DNA of 64,000 nt from Pantoea sp. WMus005 (GCF_013415305.1 NZ_JACBXU010000001.1:1798001-1862000), one strand, 5' to 3'; positions 1 through 8,114 are shown, numbered from the stretch's first letter. Program-made: numbers and translations. The notes: generated by a model from the sequence alone, not told the origin.

Positions 1-461
1 TGGGCAGGATAGAAATCTTTGCGATTCAGCAAACCGACCCGATCCAGCAGCTGTTCCGCCTGGACAATGCAGGCTTTTTTATCACGCTTCAGGACGTAGT
101 GCGGCCCTTCAATGACGTTTTGCAGGACGGTGAGATGCGACCAGAGATTAAAGCTCTGAAACACCATCCCCAGCCGGGAACGCAGCCGCTCAATCTGACG
201 CGGGTTAGCTGCCAGCTGGTGCCCGCGCGCATGACGCTTCATCTCAATGGTTTCACCGCCGACGCTAACCACGCCAGAATCGGGCGTCTCCAGCAAATTA
301 ATACAGCGCAGCAGCGTACTTTTGCCCGAGCCGCTGGCACCGAGAATAGAGATGACATCGCCCTGGTGCGCCTGCAGCGAGATGCCCTTCAGCACCTCCA
401 TCGCGCCAAAGGATTTATGGATGTCGCTGGCCGACAGCGTGACGGGTGGCAGTTCAGACAT
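1..461 (-). CDS. Amino-acid (probably histidine) ABC transporter ATPase, 3' end outside window
   Basis: This is the N-terminal 153 residues of a HisP/GlnQ-type ATPase; the gene runs off the left edge. Walker A (GASGSGKST) lies at residues 41-49 and the Q-loop falls in the stretch MVFQSFNLW. The signature motif and Walker B would be outside the window. The start overlaps the upstream permease gene by 8 bases, and GGAGGAG sits just before the ATG, which supports this start and translational coupling. It is the last visible gene of a leftward binding protein-permease-permease-ATPase operon beside the hut genes. The histidine or urocanate substrate is inferred from that context and from the HutC-like operators upstream of the operon. 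Confidence 0.93.
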   Translation of the reverse strand, partial: MSELPPVTLSASDIHKSFGAMEVLKGISLQAHQGDVISILGASGSGKSTLLRCINLLETPDSGVVSVGGETIEMKRHARGHQLAANPRQIERLRSRLGMVFQSFNLWSHLTVLQNVIEGPHYVLKRDKKACIVQAEQLLDRVGLLNRKDFYPA

Positions 462-1194
462 TTTTTTCTCCTCCGGGGATCGGCTTAGCGGCTGGTAACG
501 GTTTTTTTTCCGGTTTATGAACCGGTGTCAGACGCCGCTCCAGCAGGGCATACAATTGAACAATGATGAAGTTGAGGATCAGGTAGATCGCCGCCGCACA
601 CAGGAACACCTCCATGGTGCGGTAAGTACGCTGGATAATCTGCTGGGCTACCCCGGTGACATCCCACACCGTTACCAGACTGGCCAGCGCGGTCGATTTC
701 ACCAGCAGAATCGCTTCGGTGGAGTACGCAGGCAGCGCATAACGCAGCATCACCGGCGCGATAATGCGCCGCAGCAGCAGGCCACGCGACATACCGCACG
801 CCATCCCCGCTTCCACCTGACCGGGCGGGACCGCCAGCAGTGCGCCACGCAGGATCTCCGCCGTGTAAGCAGCAGTACAGAGCGACAGCGCCAGCACCGC
901 GCAGGTAAAAGGCTCACGCAGAAACGGCCAGAAGACGCTGTGGCGAATCACACCAAACTGTCCCAGACCGTAGTAGATCAGGAACAGCTGGATCATCAGC
1001 GGCGATCCGCGAAACACCAGAATGTAGCCGCGGGCAAATGCACTCAGCAGCCGCCAGCGGCTCATGCGCAGTGCCAGAATGCCCACCGCCAGCACGCCTC
1101 CACAGAGAAAGGCGCTGATAAACAGGCCGAGCGTGACTGGCAGCGCCGCGCTGAGTTTCAGGAAGGTTTCAGTAAGGAACGCAAGATCGATCAT
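454..1194 (-). CDS. Amino-acid ABC transporter permease (HisM-like)
   Basis: Inner-membrane permease of the polar amino-acid uptake family, 246 residues. Several hydrophobic segments are visible, and the cytoplasmic EAA-type loop that contacts the ATPase is recognisable around GMACGMSRGLLLRRIIAP. It follows the other permease gene by 8 bases and overlaps the ATPase gene by 8 bases. The gene order (binding protein, permease, permease, ATPase) is that of hisJQMP. Family assignment is firm. The exact substrate is inferred from location beside hutG and from shared hut-type control sites. Confidence 0.92.
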   Translation of the reverse strand: MIDLAFLTETFLKLSAALPVTLGLFISAFLCGGVLAVGILALRMSRWRLLSAFARGYILVFRGSPLMIQLFLIYYGLGQFGVIRHSVFWPFLREPFTCAVLALSLCTAAYTAEILRGALLAVPPGQVEAGMACGMSRGLLLRRIIAPVMLRYALPAYSTEAILLVKSTALASLVTVWDVTGVAQQIIQRTYRTMEVFLCAAAIYLILNFIIVQLYALLERRLTPVHKPEKKPLPAAKPIPGGEKNV

Positions 1195-1202
1195 AAATGT
1201 CC

Positions 1203-1922
1203 TTAATGCTGTGCAGCGGTGCGGCTTTGCCAGGCGCGGCCCAGACGGGATTCGGCCCGCAAAAAGGCGCGATTCGACAGCAGCGTCAGCAGCAGATAAC
1301 AGGCTCCGCCCACCAGGTAAAAGGAGAAGTAGTCCCGGGTTGAACCGGCCGCAATCTGGCTGGCCCGCATCAGCTCGACAATGCCGGTTACTGACACCAG
1401 CGCCGAATCTTTCAGGCTCATCTGCCAGACGTTTGACAGGCCGGGCAGCGCATAGCGTGCCACCTGCGGCAGCAGAATGCGTTGCCGGATGCGCCAGCGC
1501 GGCATACCAATGGCGACGGCGGCTTCGATCTCCCCTTTCGCCAGTGCCAGCCGTGCGGCACGATAGACTTCCGCCTGGTAAGAGCCAGAGATAAGCCCGA
1601 TCGCCAATGCTCCGATCAGAAACGGCGGCGCTTCGATAAAGCCGTCCGCGCCAAACAGTTGTCCGATCTGCGTGATCAGTCCCGAGCCGCCGAAGTAGAA
1701 CAGGTAGATCACCAGCAGCTCAGGGATGCCACGAAAGATGACCGAGTAGCCTTCCCCCAGCCAGCGTACCGCGCGATGGGAGGATAACTTTGCGGCGGCA
1801 ACGCACGATCCCACCACCGCACCGACCAGCAGTGCGCATAGCGACAGCAGCAACGTGGTCAGCGTGGCACTCAGAATCAACCGTCCCCAGCCGTCCGGGC
1901 CAAAACTCAGCAGGCTTATCAT
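1203..1922 (-). CDS. Amino-acid ABC transporter permease (HisQ-like)
   Basis: Second permease of the same importer, 239 residues, with an N-terminal membrane segment, a conserved FRGIPELL stretch typical of HisQ/HisM permeases, and an EAA loop near AAVAIGMPRWRIRQRILLPQ. It lies 12 bases after the binding-protein gene and 8 bases before the next permease, so the four genes read as one operon. It would form a heterodimeric membrane channel with its partner permease. Specificity is not visible from the sequence itself. Confidence 0.92.
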   Translation of the reverse strand: MISLLSFGPDGWGRLILSATLTTLLLSLCALLVGAVVGSCVAAAKLSSHRAVRWLGEGYSVIFRGIPELLVIYLFYFGGSGLITQIGQLFGADGFIEAPPFLIGALAIGLISGSYQAEVYRAARLALAKGEIEAAVAIGMPRWRIRQRILLPQVARYALPGLSNVWQMSLKDSALVSVTGIVELMRASQIAAGSTRDYFSFYLVGGACYLLLTLLSNRAFLRAESRLGRAWQSRTAAQH

Positions 1923-1934
1923 CAGTTACCTCAC

Positions 1935-2783
1935 TCAGGGTGTGACGTCAGTTTTGAACCACTTCTCGCTCAGCTTTTTCACTGTGCCGTCGGCCAGCGC
2001 GGCTTGGATCGCCTGATCCAGTCGGGCTTTCAGATCGTTGTCTGCCATACGCACGCCCATCGCTTCACCCTCACCCCAGATTGGGCCGCCCAGCTGTGGA
2101 CCGCTGAAACTCAGGTTACGGTTATCCGGCCGCGCCAGCATCGACTGCGCAAAGGTGACGTCGTCAAATACCGCGTCAATCCGCCCCGCCTGCAAATCGA
2201 GGATCGCATCCGCTGAGCTGGTGTATTCGCGGATGTCTGCAACATCTTTGAAATATTTGTCGATGAATGGCGTATAAACCGTGCCGGAGGCGATACCGAT
2301 CGTTTTGCCTTTCAGCGCTGCTTTCAGGGGTGCAATGGCAGGTTCCACGGTTCCGGCGTCGTCGGTGAGTTTGATGATCTTACTGTCAGCGGGCAGCAGT
2401 GACCCTTTTACCGTGATGAAGGTGGCAGGCGTTGAGGCGTAGGGTACGGTGAAATTCACGACTTTCTTGCGGTCGGGCGTAATCACGATCGCATCCATGA
2501 TGACGTCATATTTTCCGGCATTCAGTCCGGCGATCATCCCATCCCAGTTCTGCACCACCAGCTTGCACTGGATCGCCATGCGCTGGCAGAGATCCGCCAT
2601 CAGTTCCGGTTCGAAACCGCCCAGCTTGCCGCCCGGCAGCGTGAGGTTCCAGGGTTCATAACTGCCTTCAGTGGCAATGGTGATTGACTTCCACTCTTTA
2701 GCCTGGGCACTGACGCCACAGAGCAGCAGGCTGGAAACCAGCGTAGTGAGACATAAACGACGAAAAGTCAGAGGGTGTGTCAT
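1935..2783 (-). CDS. Periplasmic amino-acid-binding protein of the hut-linked ABC importer
   Basis: Cluster-3 solute-binding protein of 282 residues. I place the start at 2783, where AGGAGAAC precedes the ATG and a clean signal peptide follows (cleavage expected after VSAQA). A longer reading frame extends upstream to 2963 but would run through two HutC-like operators, so I reject it. The mature part has the usual two-lobe pattern: IATEGSYEPWN near the N-terminus and DAVFDDVTFAQ near the hinge. It is the first gene of the leftward transporter operon. Histidine or urocanate as ligand is inferred from the hut neighbourhood and control region. Confidence 0.9.
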   Translation of the reverse strand: MTHPLTFRRLCLTTLVSSLLLCGVSAQAKEWKSITIATEGSYEPWNLTLPGGKLGGFEPELMADLCQRMAIQCKLVVQNWDGMIAGLNAGKYDVIMDAIVITPDRKKVVNFTVPYASTPATFITVKGSLLPADSKIIKLTDDAGTVEPAIAPLKAALKGKTIGIASGTVYTPFIDKYFKDVADIREYTSSADAILDLQAGRIDAVFDDVTFAQSMLARPDNRNLSFSGPQLGGPIWGEGEAMGVRMADNDLKARLDQAIQAALADGTVKKLSEKWFKTDVTP

Positions 2784-2857
2784 ACGGTTCTCCTGAAGTA
2801 GCGGCCTGGTGATCGCCCTGACGAGATTTAACATAAATTTCACAGGATGATATGTCA

Positions 2858-2867
2858 TGTATATACA
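2858..2867. promoter_or_regulatory. HutC-like operator in the transporter leader
   Basis: TGTATATACA, a perfect 10-base palindrome identical to the cores at the hutI/hutF and hutC promoters. Its centre is 95 bp from the operator at 2952-2963. It lies about 80 bp upstream of the binding-protein start, inside the predicted leader. HutC-family repressors are known to bind TGTA-N2-TACA cores; the function here is inferred. Confidence 0.75.
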
Positions 2868-2951
2868 AGTTAACGCAGCGCAGTTCATTGCCGGCTTTAT
2901 CATTTTGTGAGCCAGACAGAATTTATGATGTGGAGAGTGGCACTGCTTCAC

Positions 2952-2963
2952 TTGTACATACAA
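2952..2963. promoter_or_regulatory. HutC-like operator over the transporter sigma-54 start site
   Basis: TTGTACATACAA has arms TTGTA/TACAA around two central bases. It falls a few bases downstream of the -12 element of the leftward sigma-54-type promoter, so it would cover the transcription start near 2956. Confidence 0.75.
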
Positions 2964-2966
2964 CCT

Positions 2967-2982
2967 AGCAAAGGTTATGCCA
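2967..2982 (-). promoter_or_regulatory. Sigma-54 promoter of the transporter operon
   Basis: On the minus strand this reads TGGCATAACCTTTGCT. It matches the consensus TGGCACG-N4-TTGCW at 10 of 12 fixed positions, with exact spacing. The predicted start is near 2956, giving a leader of about 170 bases. Confidence 0.7.
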
Positions 2983-3043
2983 GCTCTGCAGAGACGGAAG
3001 AAGGGGCGGGAGGATGAGTGCAGGCAGGCAAAACGCCTTTGCC

Positions 3044-3060
3044 TGCACCCAATTGGCGCA
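3044..3060. promoter_or_regulatory. NtrC-like dyad, promoter-proximal site (transporter)
   Basis: TGCACCCAATTGGCGCA differs from the known dyad TGCACC-N5-GGTGCA at one base. Its centre is about 96 bp upstream of the predicted sigma-54 start. It lies between the hutG stop codon and the promoter. Confidence 0.65.
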
Positions 3061-3064
3061 GCGC

Positions 3065-3081
3065 TGCACCGGGGTGGCGCA
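3065..3081. promoter_or_regulatory. NtrC-like dyad, promoter-distal site (transporter)
   Basis: TGCACCGGGGTGGCGCA also differs from TGCACC-N5-GGTGCA at one base. Its centre is 21 bp (two helical turns) from the first site and about 117 bp upstream of the predicted start. It ends 8 bases before the hutG stop codon. Confidence 0.65.
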
Positions 3082-3089
3082 TCGCTGCT

Positions 3090-3881
3090 TTAGTGCGGTT
3101 TAGCCTGCGCCAGCATGGCGTGGATCATTGCCTTCAGTACTTTCTGTAATTGTGCGGCGCGCGCCTGCTGCCAGGCATAGGGCGAGGTTTCATCCATATA
3201 GTTGCGCTGCGCCAGCTCCAGCTGGACCGCCTCAATCTGCTGCTGCGGCTGACCGTAAGCGCGGGTGATGTAGCCACCTTTAAAGCGCCCGTTGATCACC
3301 CAGCTGTAGTCGGTCTGTGCTGCGCACACCGCCTCAATCGCCGCGCTCATGGCAGGCGTACAACTTGCACCGTCGTTGGTGCCGACGTTGATATCGGGCA
3401 GACGCCCCTCAAACAGGCGGGGAATTTCACTGGCGATGGAATGCGCGTCAAACAGCAGCGCATAGCCGTGCTGCGCTTTAAGCCGCGCCAGTTCCTGTTG
3501 AATCTGCTGATGATAAGGCTGCCAGATCTGATCAATGTAGCCCTGACGCTCCGTGGCATCGGGCGTTTTGCCTGGCGCAAAGGTCGGCGTGCCATCGAAC
3601 AGGGTTTCCGGGAACAGGCCGGTGGTGGCAGTCGAATAGAGCGGCTGGTTATCGGGCGGACGATTGAGATCGACCACAAAACGTGAGTAGCGGCCAATTA
3701 ACACGCTGGCCCCGAGATCACGCACAAAATCATACAGCAGCGGAATATGCCAGTCGGTGTCAGGCAGGCCGCGCGCGGCCTCACTCAGTCCGGCTTCCAC
3801 GCCAGGCGTCAACTCCGTACCGGCATGGGGAATGCTGACCAGCAGCGGCAGGCTGCCCTGGGAAAAATAGAAAGGGTTCAT
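3090..3881 (-). CDS. hutG: N-formylglutamate deformylase HutG
   Basis: Last step of the five-step histidine pathway: N-formyl-L-glutamate + water gives glutamate + formate. The 263-residue protein belongs to the N-formylglutamate amidohydrolase family, with the typical start LLVSIPHAG, the segment VVDLNRPP, and LLFDAHSI in the middle. It is not the arginase-type formimidoylglutamase that enteric bacteria also call HutG. The start overlaps the hutI stop by 4 bases (ATGA), preceded by GGAGAAC inside hutI, so hutI and hutG are co-transcribed leftward. NtrC-like sites for the transporter begin a few bases after its stop. Confidence 0.92.
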   Translation of the reverse strand: MNPFYFSQGSLPLLVSIPHAGTELTPGVEAGLSEAARGLPDTDWHIPLLYDFVRDLGASVLIGRYSRFVVDLNRPPDNQPLYSTATTGLFPETLFDGTPTFAPGKTPDATERQGYIDQIWQPYHQQIQQELARLKAQHGYALLFDAHSIASEIPRLFEGRLPDINVGTNDGASCTPAMSAAIEAVCAAQTDYSWVINGRFKGGYITRAYGQPQQQIEAVQLELAQRNYMDETSPYAWQQARAAQLQKVLKAMIHAMLAQAKPH

Positions 3882-5095
3882 TGCAGTTCTCCACGATAAA
3901 CAACAGTACAGGGCAACTCGCCCCCCAGCCAGTAAACCAGTTCCGCCGGACGGGCCAGCGGCCAGTGCACGAAGTTCGCCACTTTTCCCGCCTCCAGCGA
4001 GCCGTGACTGTCAGACAGCCCCAGCGCTTTTGCCCCCCACAGCGTAACGCCTGCCAGCGCCTCTTCCGGCGTCATGCCAAACAGGGTGCAGCCCATATTG
4101 AGCATCAGGCGCAGCGACAGCGCGGGCGACGTACCGGGATTGGCATCACTGGCCAGCGCCATCGGCACGCCATGTTGCCGGAAGAGTTCCACCGGCGGAC
4201 GCCGGGTCTCGCGTAACAGGTAAAACGCGCCAGGCAGCAGCACCGCCACAGTGCCATGCTCTGCCATCGCTCTGGCATCCTCTTCGGTGGCGTATTCAAG
4301 ATGATCAGCAGAGAGTGCGCCGTAGCGCGCGGCCAGGGCTGCGCCCCCCAGCGCCGAGAGCTGTTCCGCATGCAATTTCACCGGCATGCCCAGCGCCACG
4401 GCCCGGTCGAACACCCGCGCCACCTGCTCAGGGGAAAAGGCCAGATGCTCGCAGAACGCATCCACCGCATCCGCCAGCCCCAGCGCGTTAACCTGCGGCA
4501 GCAGACGGTCGCAGATGATATCGACCCAGCCATCCGGATTGTGCGTAAACTCCGGCGGAAAGGCATGGGCGGCCAGACAGGTGGCACGGACATCGGCGGG
4601 CACGCTCTCGCCCAGCTGGCGAATCGCCCGCAGCATCCGCATTTCGCTCTCTTCGTCCAGACCGTAGCCGGATTTGATCTCAACGGTAGTGACGCCCTCG
4701 GCCAGCAGACGATTGATCCGCCAGCGAGCCGACGCCACCAGCTCCTCTTCGGTGGCCGCGCGGGTGGCGCGCACGGTGGAGAGAATGCCGCCGCCCTGCG
4801 CGGCAATCTCTGCGTAGCTGACGCCATTCAGGCGCTGTTCAAACTCCTGACTGCGATCACCGCCAAACACCAGATGGGTATGACAATCCACCAGTCCCGG
4901 CGTCACGATGCCGCCTGGCAGATGATGATGCTGATCGGCAATGAACGCGGGCATCTCCGCCTGCGGCCCGACCCACACCAGCTTGCCCGCCTGCACCACC
5001 AGCGCGCCCTCAGGTATCAGATGGTACTTTCCGTCACGCATGGTGACCAGGTCGGCCCCCGTCCACACCGTTTCTACGCGCATCTCTTCTGCCAT
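3878..5095 (-). CDS. hutI: Imidazolonepropionase HutI
   Basis: Hydrolyses 4-imidazolone-5-propionate to N-formimidoylglutamate in the cytoplasm. The 405-residue amidohydrolase has the metal-binding pair His72 and His74 in [10 protein letters not shown]. Further ligand regions are KLHAEQLS and the C-terminal [20 protein letters not shown] precedes the ATG at 5095. It is the first gene of the leftward hutI-hutG unit, divergent from hutF, with a single HutC-like palindrome between them. Length is normal for the family. Confidence 0.96.
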   Translation of the reverse strand: MAEEMRVETVWTGADLVTMRDGKYHLIPEGALVVQAGKLVWVGPQAEMPAFIADQHHHLPGGIVTPGLVDCHTHLVFGGDRSQEFEQRLNGVSYAEIAAQGGGILSTVRATRAATEEELVASARWRINRLLAEGVTTVEIKSGYGLDEESEMRMLRAIRQLGESVPADVRATCLAAHAFPPEFTHNPDGWVDIICDRLLPQVNALGLADAVDAFCEHLAFSPEQVARVFDRAVALGMPVKLHAEQLSALGGAALAARYGALSADHLEYATEEDARAMAEHGTVAVLLPGAFYLLRETRRPPVELFRQHGVPMALASDANPGTSPALSLRLMLNMGCTLFGMTPEEALAGVTLWGAKALGLSDSHGSLEAGKVANFVHWPLARPAELVYWLGGELPCTVVYRGELQ

Positions 5096-5116
5096 CGTTG
5101 CCTCATGCCTCCGCCG

Positions 5117-5153
5117 TTTACACTGTGCCTCAAAGTATGTATATGTATATACA
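5117..5153 (+). promoter_or_regulatory. hutF promoter and shared hutI/hutF HutC operator
   Basis: For hutF, TTTACA (5117-5122) and TATATG (5140-5145) are 17 bases apart, a plausible sigma-70 promoter. The palindrome TGTATATACA at 5144-5153 overlaps the -10 edge. On the minus strand TATATA inside the same palindrome can serve as the hutI -10, with TTGATC 17 bases upstream. One HutC dimer could therefore block both directions. No sigma-54 element is seen in this 81-base gap. Confidence 0.6.
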
Positions 5154-5176
5154 ACTACATCCGATGAGGATCAACC

Positions 5177-6532
5177 ATGGCAACGTTTTTTGCCCCGCGC
5201 GCACTGCTGGCGGAGGTCTGGCAGCAGCAGGTACGTATCACGGTCAATCAGGCCGGTTTTATCGACTCCATTACCCCGGACAGCCACGCTGAGGAGGCGA
5301 TAAGGCTCAACGGCGAGGTGATCCCGGCGATCGCCAACCTGCACTCTCACGCCTTTCAGCGCGCCATGGCAGGTCTGGCTGAAGTGGCGGGCGATCCTCA
5401 GGACAGCTTCTGGACCTGGCGGGATCTGATGTACCGCATGGTCCAGCGCCTGACACCTGAGCAGGTGGGCGATATCGCCACCCTGCTCTATATCGAGATG
5501 CTGAAAGGTGGCTACACCCAGGTGGCGGAGTTTCACTATCTGCATCACGACCCCAGCGGCACGCCCTACGGTGATGACGCGATGCTGCAACAGCTGATCG
5601 AAGCGGCGGAGATCGCCGGTATCGGTCAGACCATGCTGCCGGTGCTCTACAGCTACAGCGGTTTCGGCAGTCAGCCCGCGGCGGCCGGTCAGAAACGTTT
5701 TATCCAGCAGACCGATCGCTATCTGCAACAGCAGGCACGGCTGGATGCATGGCAGCAGCAGCGGCCACTGCTGAACCGTGGCCTCTGTTTCCATTCGCTA
5801 CGGGCGGTAAGTGAAAGCCAGATGCACGACGTGCTGGCAGCCAGCGATCCGGCACTGCCGGTGCATATCCATGTGGCTGAACAGCAAAAAGAGGTCAATG
5901 ACTCGCTGGCCTGGAGCGGCGAACGTCCGGTCGCCTGGCTGCTGAACCGCTTTGCGGTGGATGCGCGCTGGTGCCTGATCCACGCCACCCATCTGGATGA
6001 GAGTGAGCTGTCGCGCCTTGCCCGCAGTGGTGCGGTCGCGGGCCTCTGTCCGACCACCGAAGCTAACCTCGGTGACGGCATCTTCCCGGCGGTGGAGTAT
6101 ATCGCACAGGGTGGACGCTGGGGCATTGGCTCTGACAGCCATGTCTCGCTGAGCGCCCAGGAAGAGCTGCGCTGGCTGGAGTATGCGCAGCGGCTGCGCG
6201 ACCAGCGTCGCAACCGGATGACTTTGCCCGGCCAGCCGTCGGTGGGCGACCTGCTCTGGCAACAGGCGGCAGCGGGTGGCGCCCAGGCGTGCGGCATTCA
6301 GCAGGGCGTGCTGGCGGTGGGACAACGTGCTGACTGGCTGGTGCTGCGCGATGAGGCGTGGCTTGGCAGCGTTGAGTCCCACGCCGTGCTGAACCGCTGG
6401 CTGTTTGCCGGACAGCGCGATCAGATTCGCGACGTTTATGTCGCAGGTAAGGCCGTGGTGGAAGATGGCGTGCATCCGCAGCAGACGGCGTGTGCTACGC
6501 GCTTTGCTCAGGCGATGGCGGCGCTGCGATGA
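5177..6532 (+). CDS. hutF: Formimidoylglutamate deiminase HutF
   Basis: Deiminates N-formimidoyl-L-glutamate to N-formylglutamate and ammonia, the step that separates the five-step pathway from the four-step one. The 451-residue amidohydrolase shows the metal pair His56 and His58 in NLHSHAF, then HIHVAEQ, LIHATHLDE and the C-terminal aspartate in GIGSDSHVSLS. GAGGATCAACC precedes the ATG. It overlaps hutD by 4 bases (ATGA). Together with the deformylase HutG it completes the route to glutamate, formate and two ammonia. Confidence 0.95.
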   Translation: MATFFAPRALLAEVWQQQVRITVNQAGFIDSITPDSHAEEAIRLNGEVIPAIANLHSHAFQRAMAGLAEVAGDPQDSFWTWRDLMYRMVQRLTPEQVGDIATLLYIEMLKGGYTQVAEFHYLHHDPSGTPYGDDAMLQQLIEAAEIAGIGQTMLPVLYSYSGFGSQPAAAGQKRFIQQTDRYLQQQARLDAWQQQRPLLNRGLCFHSLRAVSESQMHDVLAASDPALPVHIHVAEQQKEVNDSLAWSGERPVAWLLNRFAVDARWCLIHATHLDESELSRLARSGAVAGLCPTTEANLGDGIFPAVEYIAQGGRWGIGSDSHVSLSAQEELRWLEYAQRLRDQRRNRMTLPGQPSVGDLLWQQAAAGGAQACGIQQGVLAVGQRADWLVLRDEAWLGSVESHAVLNRWLFAGQRDQIRDVYVAGKAVVEDGVHPQQTACATRFAQAMAALR

Positions 6533-7071
6533 TCGCCCGGTTCGCGTACGCAGATCTGGCGGTCAGCCGCTGGCGCAACGGCGGTGGCGAGACCCGCGAA
6601 ATCATCAGCTTCCCGCCCGGCGCGGATCGCTTCAGCTGGCGCGCCAGCATTGCCACCCTGGCGCAGGATGGCCCCTTCTCCGCCTTTCCGGAGATCGATC
6701 GGGTAATTACCCTGCTGCATGGCGATCCGGTGTTATTAACCGCGTCTGATGTGCAGCATCTGTTGACGCCGCAAAAGCCGTGGGCGTTTGCCGGAGAACT
6801 CGCCTTAACGGCGCAGCTGCAGGGCAGCATCAGCGAAGATTTCAATATCATGACGCGACGTGGTGAATGGCAGGCTACGGTAGAGGTGGTTAACACGGCG
6901 GTCAGCGCGCTGCATGGTGTCGCCTGGGTGCTGGGTGGCGCATGGCAGACGGCTGACGGAGAAAAGCTGAGCGCGCAACAGGGCGCGTGGTGGGTCGATG
7001 AAGAGACACAACTCAGCCCGTGTGACACGGATGCCCGGCTGCTGTTTGCCCGACTTAACCGTGTCCTCTGA
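6529..7071 (+). CDS. hutD: HutD family protein
   Basis: A 180-residue HutD-family cupin-like protein; the WRNGGGETREI stretch near the N-terminus is typical. In Pseudomonas, HutD has been proposed to limit hut expression, but its biochemical role is not settled. The start overlaps the hutF stop (ATGA), so it is translationally coupled. The 3' end overlaps the convergent hutC gene by 17 bases. Confidence 0.88.
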   Translation: MIARFAYADLAVSRWRNGGGETREIISFPPGADRFSWRASIATLAQDGPFSAFPEIDRVITLLHGDPVLLTASDVQHLLTPQKPWAFAGELALTAQLQGSISEDFNIMTRRGEWQATVEVVNTAVSALHGVAWVLGGAWQTADGEKLSAQQGAWWVDEETQLSPCDTDARLLFARLNRVL

Positions 7072-7810
7072 AGCGGCCCAGTAGTTTGTAACGTGAGCCG
7101 GGATAGAGCAGCCGCGCATACGTCACGATCTTCGTGTCGCTCCAGGTCTGACGACGAATCAGCAGGCAGGGATCGTGCTCGTCCAGCGACAGATGTTTAC
7201 GCTGACGCGCATCGGGCAGCACCGCTTCAACGATGTGCTCGCCCGCCGTCAGCGGCGCGACCCGCATCAGATAGGTGTACGGCGTCATCTTCTCATAATC
7301 CTGCGTCAGGTAGTCGGGCGCGACCAGCGGGTTGACCAGACGATCCTCCAGCTGCACCGGCAGGTCATTTTCGTAATGCACAATCAGCGAATGGAAGAGC
7401 GTCTGCCCGGTAGTAAGTCCCAGTACCGCAGCCTGCTCGGGATCGGCTTTGTTCTGACCGATGGCGAGAATTTTGCTGCTGTGCTGATGGCCGCGCTGGG
7501 CAATCTCATCGGCAATGTTATGCACCTCCAGCATGGCGGTGTAGCCTTTCATCTCTGCCACGAAGGTTCCGACGCCCTGCATCCGCACCAGGAAGCCCTC
7601 GCTGGTCAGTTCGCGCAACGCCCGGTTAATGGTCATGCGGCTGACGCCCAGTTCATTGACCAGTTCACTTTCTGATGGCACACGCTGATTCGCTTTCCAC
7701 AACCCTTCACGAATCTGGCTGACGATAGCCTGCTTCACCCGCTGATAGATCGGGGCAGGTTCATCGCTCATTGCCGCCGCCAGTTGTGCCAGTGCTGTAT
7801 GCTCGACCAT
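7055..7810 (-). CDS. hutC: Histidine utilisation repressor HutC
   Basis: GntR-family repressor of the HutC subfamily, 251 residues from the start I choose at 7810 (AAGGAACAGCAA before the ATG). The N-terminal winged helix-turn-helix includes VPSESELVNELGVSRMTINRAL, followed by a UTRA ligand-binding domain; urocanate is the known inducer in the family. A longer frame reaches 8029 but would include a HutC-like operator and the intergenic control region, so I reject it. The palindrome at 7862-7873, 53 bp upstream, suggests autorepression. The gene diverges from hutHU and converges on hutFD. Confidence 0.95.
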   Translation of the reverse strand: MVEHTALAQLAAAMSDEPAPIYQRVKQAIVSQIREGLWKANQRVPSESELVNELGVSRMTINRALRELTSEGFLVRMQGVGTFVAEMKGYTAMLEVHNIADEIAQRGHQHSSKILAIGQNKADPEQAAVLGLTTGQTLFHSLIVHYENDLPVQLEDRLVNPLVAPDYLTQDYEKMTPYTYLMRVAPLTAGEHIVEAVLPDARQRKHLSLDEHDPCLLIRRQTWSDTKIVTYARLLYPGSRYKLLGRFRGHG

Positions 7811-7861
7811 TTGCTGTTCCTTATGCTGAAAGTCCCCTAAGTTTACTGTCTCACCACGTGA

Positions 7862-7873
7862 ATGTATATACAT
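7862..7873. promoter_or_regulatory. HutC-like operator at the hutC promoter
   Basis: ATGTATATACAT is a perfect 12-base palindrome with the same TGTATATACA core as the hutI/hutF and transporter-leader sites. It is positioned to repress hutC itself. Confidence 0.7.
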
Positions 7874-7887
7874 CCAGTAGAGCACCC

Positions 7888-7904
7888 GCTGCCCTACTGG
7901 TGCA
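7888..7904. promoter_or_regulatory. NtrC-like site, promoter-distal (hutH)
   Basis: The right half TGGTGCA (7898-7904) is perfect; the left half is poor. Its centre is 22 bp from the second site and about 120 bp upstream of the predicted hutH start. This is the weakest of the four NtrC-like sites. Confidence 0.4.
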
Positions 7905-7909
7905 GTCTG

Positions 7910-7926
7910 CGCATCCTCATGGTGCA
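7910..7926. promoter_or_regulatory. NtrC-like site, promoter-proximal (hutH)
   Basis: CGCATCCTCATGGTGCA has a perfect right half TGGTGCA and four of seven left-half matches. Its centre is about 98 bp upstream of the predicted sigma-54 start, almost the same distance as in the transporter promoter. Confidence 0.55.
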
Positions 7927-7989
7927 GCCTCTGTAATGCTTTCAGGACGTAACCCGCAGCGGGCAGAGATTCGATTTTTGTGATCGGCC

Positions 7990-8005
7990 TGGCACGACGC
8001 TTGCT
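7990..8005 (+). promoter_or_regulatory. Sigma-54 promoter of hutHU
   Basis: TGGCACGACGCTTGCT matches TGGCACG-N4-TTGCW at all fixed positions. GG is at 7991-7992 and GC at 8003-8004, which predicts a start near 8016 and a leader of about 120 bases before hutH. Confidence 0.8.
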
Positions 8006-8017
8006 TTCAATACTTGA

Positions 8018-8040
8018 TTGTATAGACAAGCATAGACAAG
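8018..8040. promoter_or_regulatory. HutC-like operator over the hutH start site
   Basis: TTGTATAGACAAG at 8018-8030 is an imperfect palindrome, followed directly by a repeat of its right part (ATAGACAAG at 8032-8040). It covers roughly +3 to +25 of the sigma-54 transcript. Confidence 0.75.
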
Positions 8041-8114
8041 GGTTAACGCTTATGTTTCACTCGAATTATTCCGCTGGTCAGGGCAAGAAAAGCAGCTTAG
8101 CCACGCCAGCACAC

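Noticed and set aside
2784-2963. N-terminal extension of the binding-protein frame to 342 residues
   Set aside because: It would cover both HutC-like operators; the ATG at 2783 has a good ribosome-binding site and starts a proper signal peptide.
3018-3048. Hairpin GTGCAGGCA/TGCCTGCAC after hutG as a terminator
   Set aside because: No U-run follows in the hutG direction, and its right arm overlaps an NtrC-like dyad that explains part of the symmetry better.
4256-5167. 303-codon frame antisense to hutI and across the hutI/hutF gap
   Set aside because: It is an antisense shadow with low-complexity composition; it would run over the shared operator.
7811-8029. N-terminal extension of HutC to 324 residues
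   Set aside because: It runs through the operator, the NtrC-like sites and the sigma-54 element; 251 residues is the usual HutC length.
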